Of a DNA stretch of 60,686 bases, positions 59,229-60,686 are shown in pieces. Location: assembly GCA_040289295.1 (NCBI GenBank), contig PSLA01000014.1, forward strand, positions 1 through 60,686. Direction: 5' to 3'. Every line of letters starts with the position of its first letter. The first letter of the stretch is position 1. The position numbers and the translations under genes are program-made. The notes below the pieces were generated by a model, which did not search any database, was not told the origin of the DNA, and saw only the letters and a list, made by a program, of their open reading frames with translations. The stretch is from J051 sp040289295 (GTDB lineage Bacteria > Armatimonadota > Fimbriimonadia > Fimbriimonadales > ATM1).

Positions 59229-59739
59229 GCCACGCCACGAACACGCCGACAAGCCAGCCTGCCAGCACCTGGGAGGGGTAGTGCACGCCGACGTACACCC
59301 TCGATAGCCCCGTTAGGAGCGATGCGAAAATCCACGGAACGCCCCACCAGTTGAAGCGCAGCGTGAACACCGTGGCGGCTGCGGCTGTGCTCGCCGCATG
59401 TGCACTGATGCTTCCAAAGCTGGTTAGCGGATGGTCGTAACCGATTAGACGGAAGGTAACGAGTTCGGCGCACGGTCTTGCCCCTTGCAAACCGTCCTTG
59501 AGAGCGTCTGCGAGTTCGTTCGACACGAGCCACGCAGCCACCGCGAGTAGAGCGGCGGTTCGTGTCTCGCGACCTTTGACGATGAAGTAAAGGAAGAGCG
59601 CAACGAGCGCGACGCGGAGCGGCCAGCCCTTGATTCCGGTGCTGAAGAATGCGAAGATTGGGTCGAGCGCGGGATGCGCCCAACCGGAGTTGATCCAGTG
59701 AAAGAGGCTGACGTCTATCGGGCCGAGCACGTGAGCCAT
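59173..59739 (-). CDS. PAP2-family membrane phosphatase
   Basis: The 188-residue integral membrane protein has about five helices and the three PAP2 motifs: KDGLQGARP, GSISAHAAS (PSGH-type) and SRVYVGVHYPSQ (SRxxxxxHxxxD-type, with Gln where Asp is usual at the last place). The family removes phosphate from lipid carriers such as undecaprenyl pyrophosphate or phosphatidate. Its ATG (59739-59737) overlaps a CATAAT on the other strand that may be the -10 of tRNA-Val. Confidence 0.85.
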   Translation of the reverse strand: MAHVLGPIDVSLFHWINSGWAHPALDPIFAFFSTGIKGWPLRVALVALFLYFIVKGRETRTAALLAVAAWLVSNELADALKDGLQGARPCAELVTFRLIGYDHPLTSFGSISAHAASTAAAATVFTLRFNWWGVPWIFASLLTGLSRVYVGVHYPSQVLAGWLVGVFVAWLTVRTWEAWLKLRRPDRA

Positions 59740-59750
59740 AATACTCGCGC

Positions 59751-59825
59751 GGGCGAATAGCTCAGCGGTAGAGCGCCTCCCTTACAAGGAGGATGTCGGG
59801 GGTTCGATTCCCTCTTCGCCCACCA
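59751..59825 (+). tRNA. tRNA-Val (UAC)
   Basis: A full cloverleaf: acceptor GGGCGAA with TTCGCCC, D-arm GCTC/GAGC, anticodon stem CCTCC/GGAGG with loop CTTACAA (anticodon TAC), T-arm with TTCGATT, and encoded CCA. CATAAT (59737-59742) lies only 8 nt upstream, so the transcript may begin at the mature 5' end. Confidence 0.97.
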
Positions 59826-59852
59826 TCGTCGCTATGCTCACTCGGCGAGGCG

Positions 59853-59881
59853 TTGCCCCTCCATTCCATCTGGGGTACACT
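59853..59881 (+). promoter_or_regulatory. promoter of tRNA-Lys
   Basis: TTGCCC (59853-59858) and TACACT (59876-59881) are 17 nt apart, and the tRNA begins 11 nt after the -10. Confidence 0.5.
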
Positions 59882-59892
59882 TCTGCGGGTTT

Positions 59893-59968
<76 letters not shown>

Positions 59969-60013
59969 TCTCCATTCCTCTTCCTTCCGCGGCAATTGTC
60001 CAATAATTGCGGC

Positions 60014-60613
60014 ATGGCGACCTCTGCGGCGACGGCTTGTCGGCGTCTGCATCTCGGGTGCGGGCGGAACGTGTTGAAGGGATATGTGAATCTCGACGTT
60101 CACCCTGGGCCTGGGGTAGACGTGGTCGCAGACTTGAACGCCTGCGACCGCTCACCGCTGCCGTTCGACGACAACATCTTTGACGAGGTGCTCGCCGAGC
60201 ACCTGATTGAGCACATCGAGAACGTGTTGCCGATGATGCAAGAATTGCATCGCGTTTGCAAGTCGGGCGCTGTGGCTGTGTTCAAGACGCCCTACGGCGC
60301 GAGCGACGACGCGTTCGAGGACCCGACGCACGTCCGGCAGATGTTCATCGGCTCTTGGGGCTCCTTTTCGCAACCGTACTATTGGCGCGCGGACTACGGC
60401 TACCGCGGCGACTGGCAGCCCGAGCGCATCGTGCTGCGCGTGAGCGCCCAGCGGCACAAGGGGCAAACTCCGCACGAGATCTTCCAACAGGTGATGCACG
60501 TTCGGAACATCGTGGCGGAGATGGTGGCGGAGCTACGGTGCATCAAGCCACTCCGCGAGCCGAAGAAGGACCTCCAAACCGCCCCGCGGATTGAGATTGA
60601 CTTGGTGGAGTAG
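60014..60613 (+). CDS. class I SAM-dependent methyltransferase
   Basis: The 199-residue protein has motif I (LHLGCGRNVLKGYVNLDV), the acidic strand VVADLNA, and FDEVLAEHLIEHIENVLPMM, typical of small methyltransferases associated with polysaccharide or sugar modification. The substrate is unknown. AATAAT (60002-60007) ends 6 nt before ATG 60014; an upstream in-frame start at 59996 would overlap that element. Only 73 nt without a visible gene remain after it. Confidence 0.87.
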   Translation: MATSAATACRRLHLGCGRNVLKGYVNLDVHPGPGVDVVADLNACDRSPLPFDDNIFDEVLAEHLIEHIENVLPMMQELHRVCKSGAVAVFKTPYGASDDAFEDPTHVRQMFIGSWGSFSQPYYWRADYGYRGDWQPERIVLRVSAQRHKGQTPHEIFQQVMHVRNIVAEMVAELRCIKPLREPKKDLQTAPRIEIDLVE

Positions 60614-60686
60614 GTTCGCACGGCCTCGTTCGGTGCAGCGGTCCGTCGCCGCTTCCCTCGGCGCGGAGCGGGTTCAGCTGCGGCGG

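Overview
The window is a stretch of bacterial chromosome, GC-rich and densely coded on both strands. It is a draft assembly: there are N runs at 10884-10933 and 26741-26750. The gene mix suggests a member of the Armatimonadota, perhaps a Fimbriimonas-like lineage: prepilin-type secreted proteins, a PEP-CTERM protein plus an exosortase, beta-helix, NHL and WD40 propeller proteins, LTXXQ-like and DUF1573-like proteins, and scattered housekeeping genes. There is no rRNA or other decisive marker, so the placement is an inference. No phage, transposase or CRISPR array was seen.

Layout. 1-6.3 kb: the end of an LTXXQ-like gene, a secreted hydrolase, an acetyltransferase, a pseudopilin, phosphomannomutase, a structured leader with a terminator, an HNH protein and panC. 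6.3-12.9 kb: aspS, a beta-helix protein, pyrD, htpX-lemA and a SPOUT methyltransferase. 13-17.7 kb: a 44-residue lipoprotein with a consensus promoter, small secreted proteins, a sugar isomerase-like protein, a broken class V aminotransferase and a PEP-CTERM protein. 17.8-25.4 kb: an AtoE-like transporter split by an in-frame stop, hisD-gltX, a Clp-N/isochorismatase fusion and an MFS/HEAT fusion. 25.6-29.7 kb: an acetyltransferase, cdaR and cdaA (c-di-AMP synthesis), and der. 30-45 kb: accessory region with a J-domain/WD40 fusion, an HD phosphohydrolase, a glycosyltransferase operon, NHL and WD40 propellers, an NlpC/P60 hydrolase, a tetraheme cytochrome with a DUF1573-like partner, a matrixin-like protease and a GH20-like hydrolase. 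45-49 kb: a SelW-like selenoprotein, a lipoprotein, lexA, a parvulin chaperone and rsmI. 49-55 kb: exopolysaccharide export, a Wzc-like protein, a sugar-phosphate transferase, exosortase and EpsI. 55-60.7 kb: an M16 protease pair (the second frameshifted), a pseudopilin, pth, rsmG, a PAP2 phosphatase, tRNA-Val, tRNA-Lys and a methyltransferase.

The strongest discovery is at 44948-45172 on the minus strand. A 74-codon gene with one in-frame TGA reads as a SelW/Rdx-family selenoprotein with a Cys-x-x-Sec motif. A hairpin 21 nt after the TGA fits the bacterial SECIS pattern. Ordinary gene calling would miss it.

Two genome-wide habits show here. First, at least seventeen genes have a TANNNT-like -10 hexamer ending only 6-10 nt before the start codon and no Shine-Dalgarno sequence, which predicts leaderless mRNAs. 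A second group, mostly secreted proteins and lipoproteins, has strong AGGAGG-type ribosome binding sites. Second, a palindromic repeat of about 68 bp recurs in four intergenic regions, often with extra half copies.
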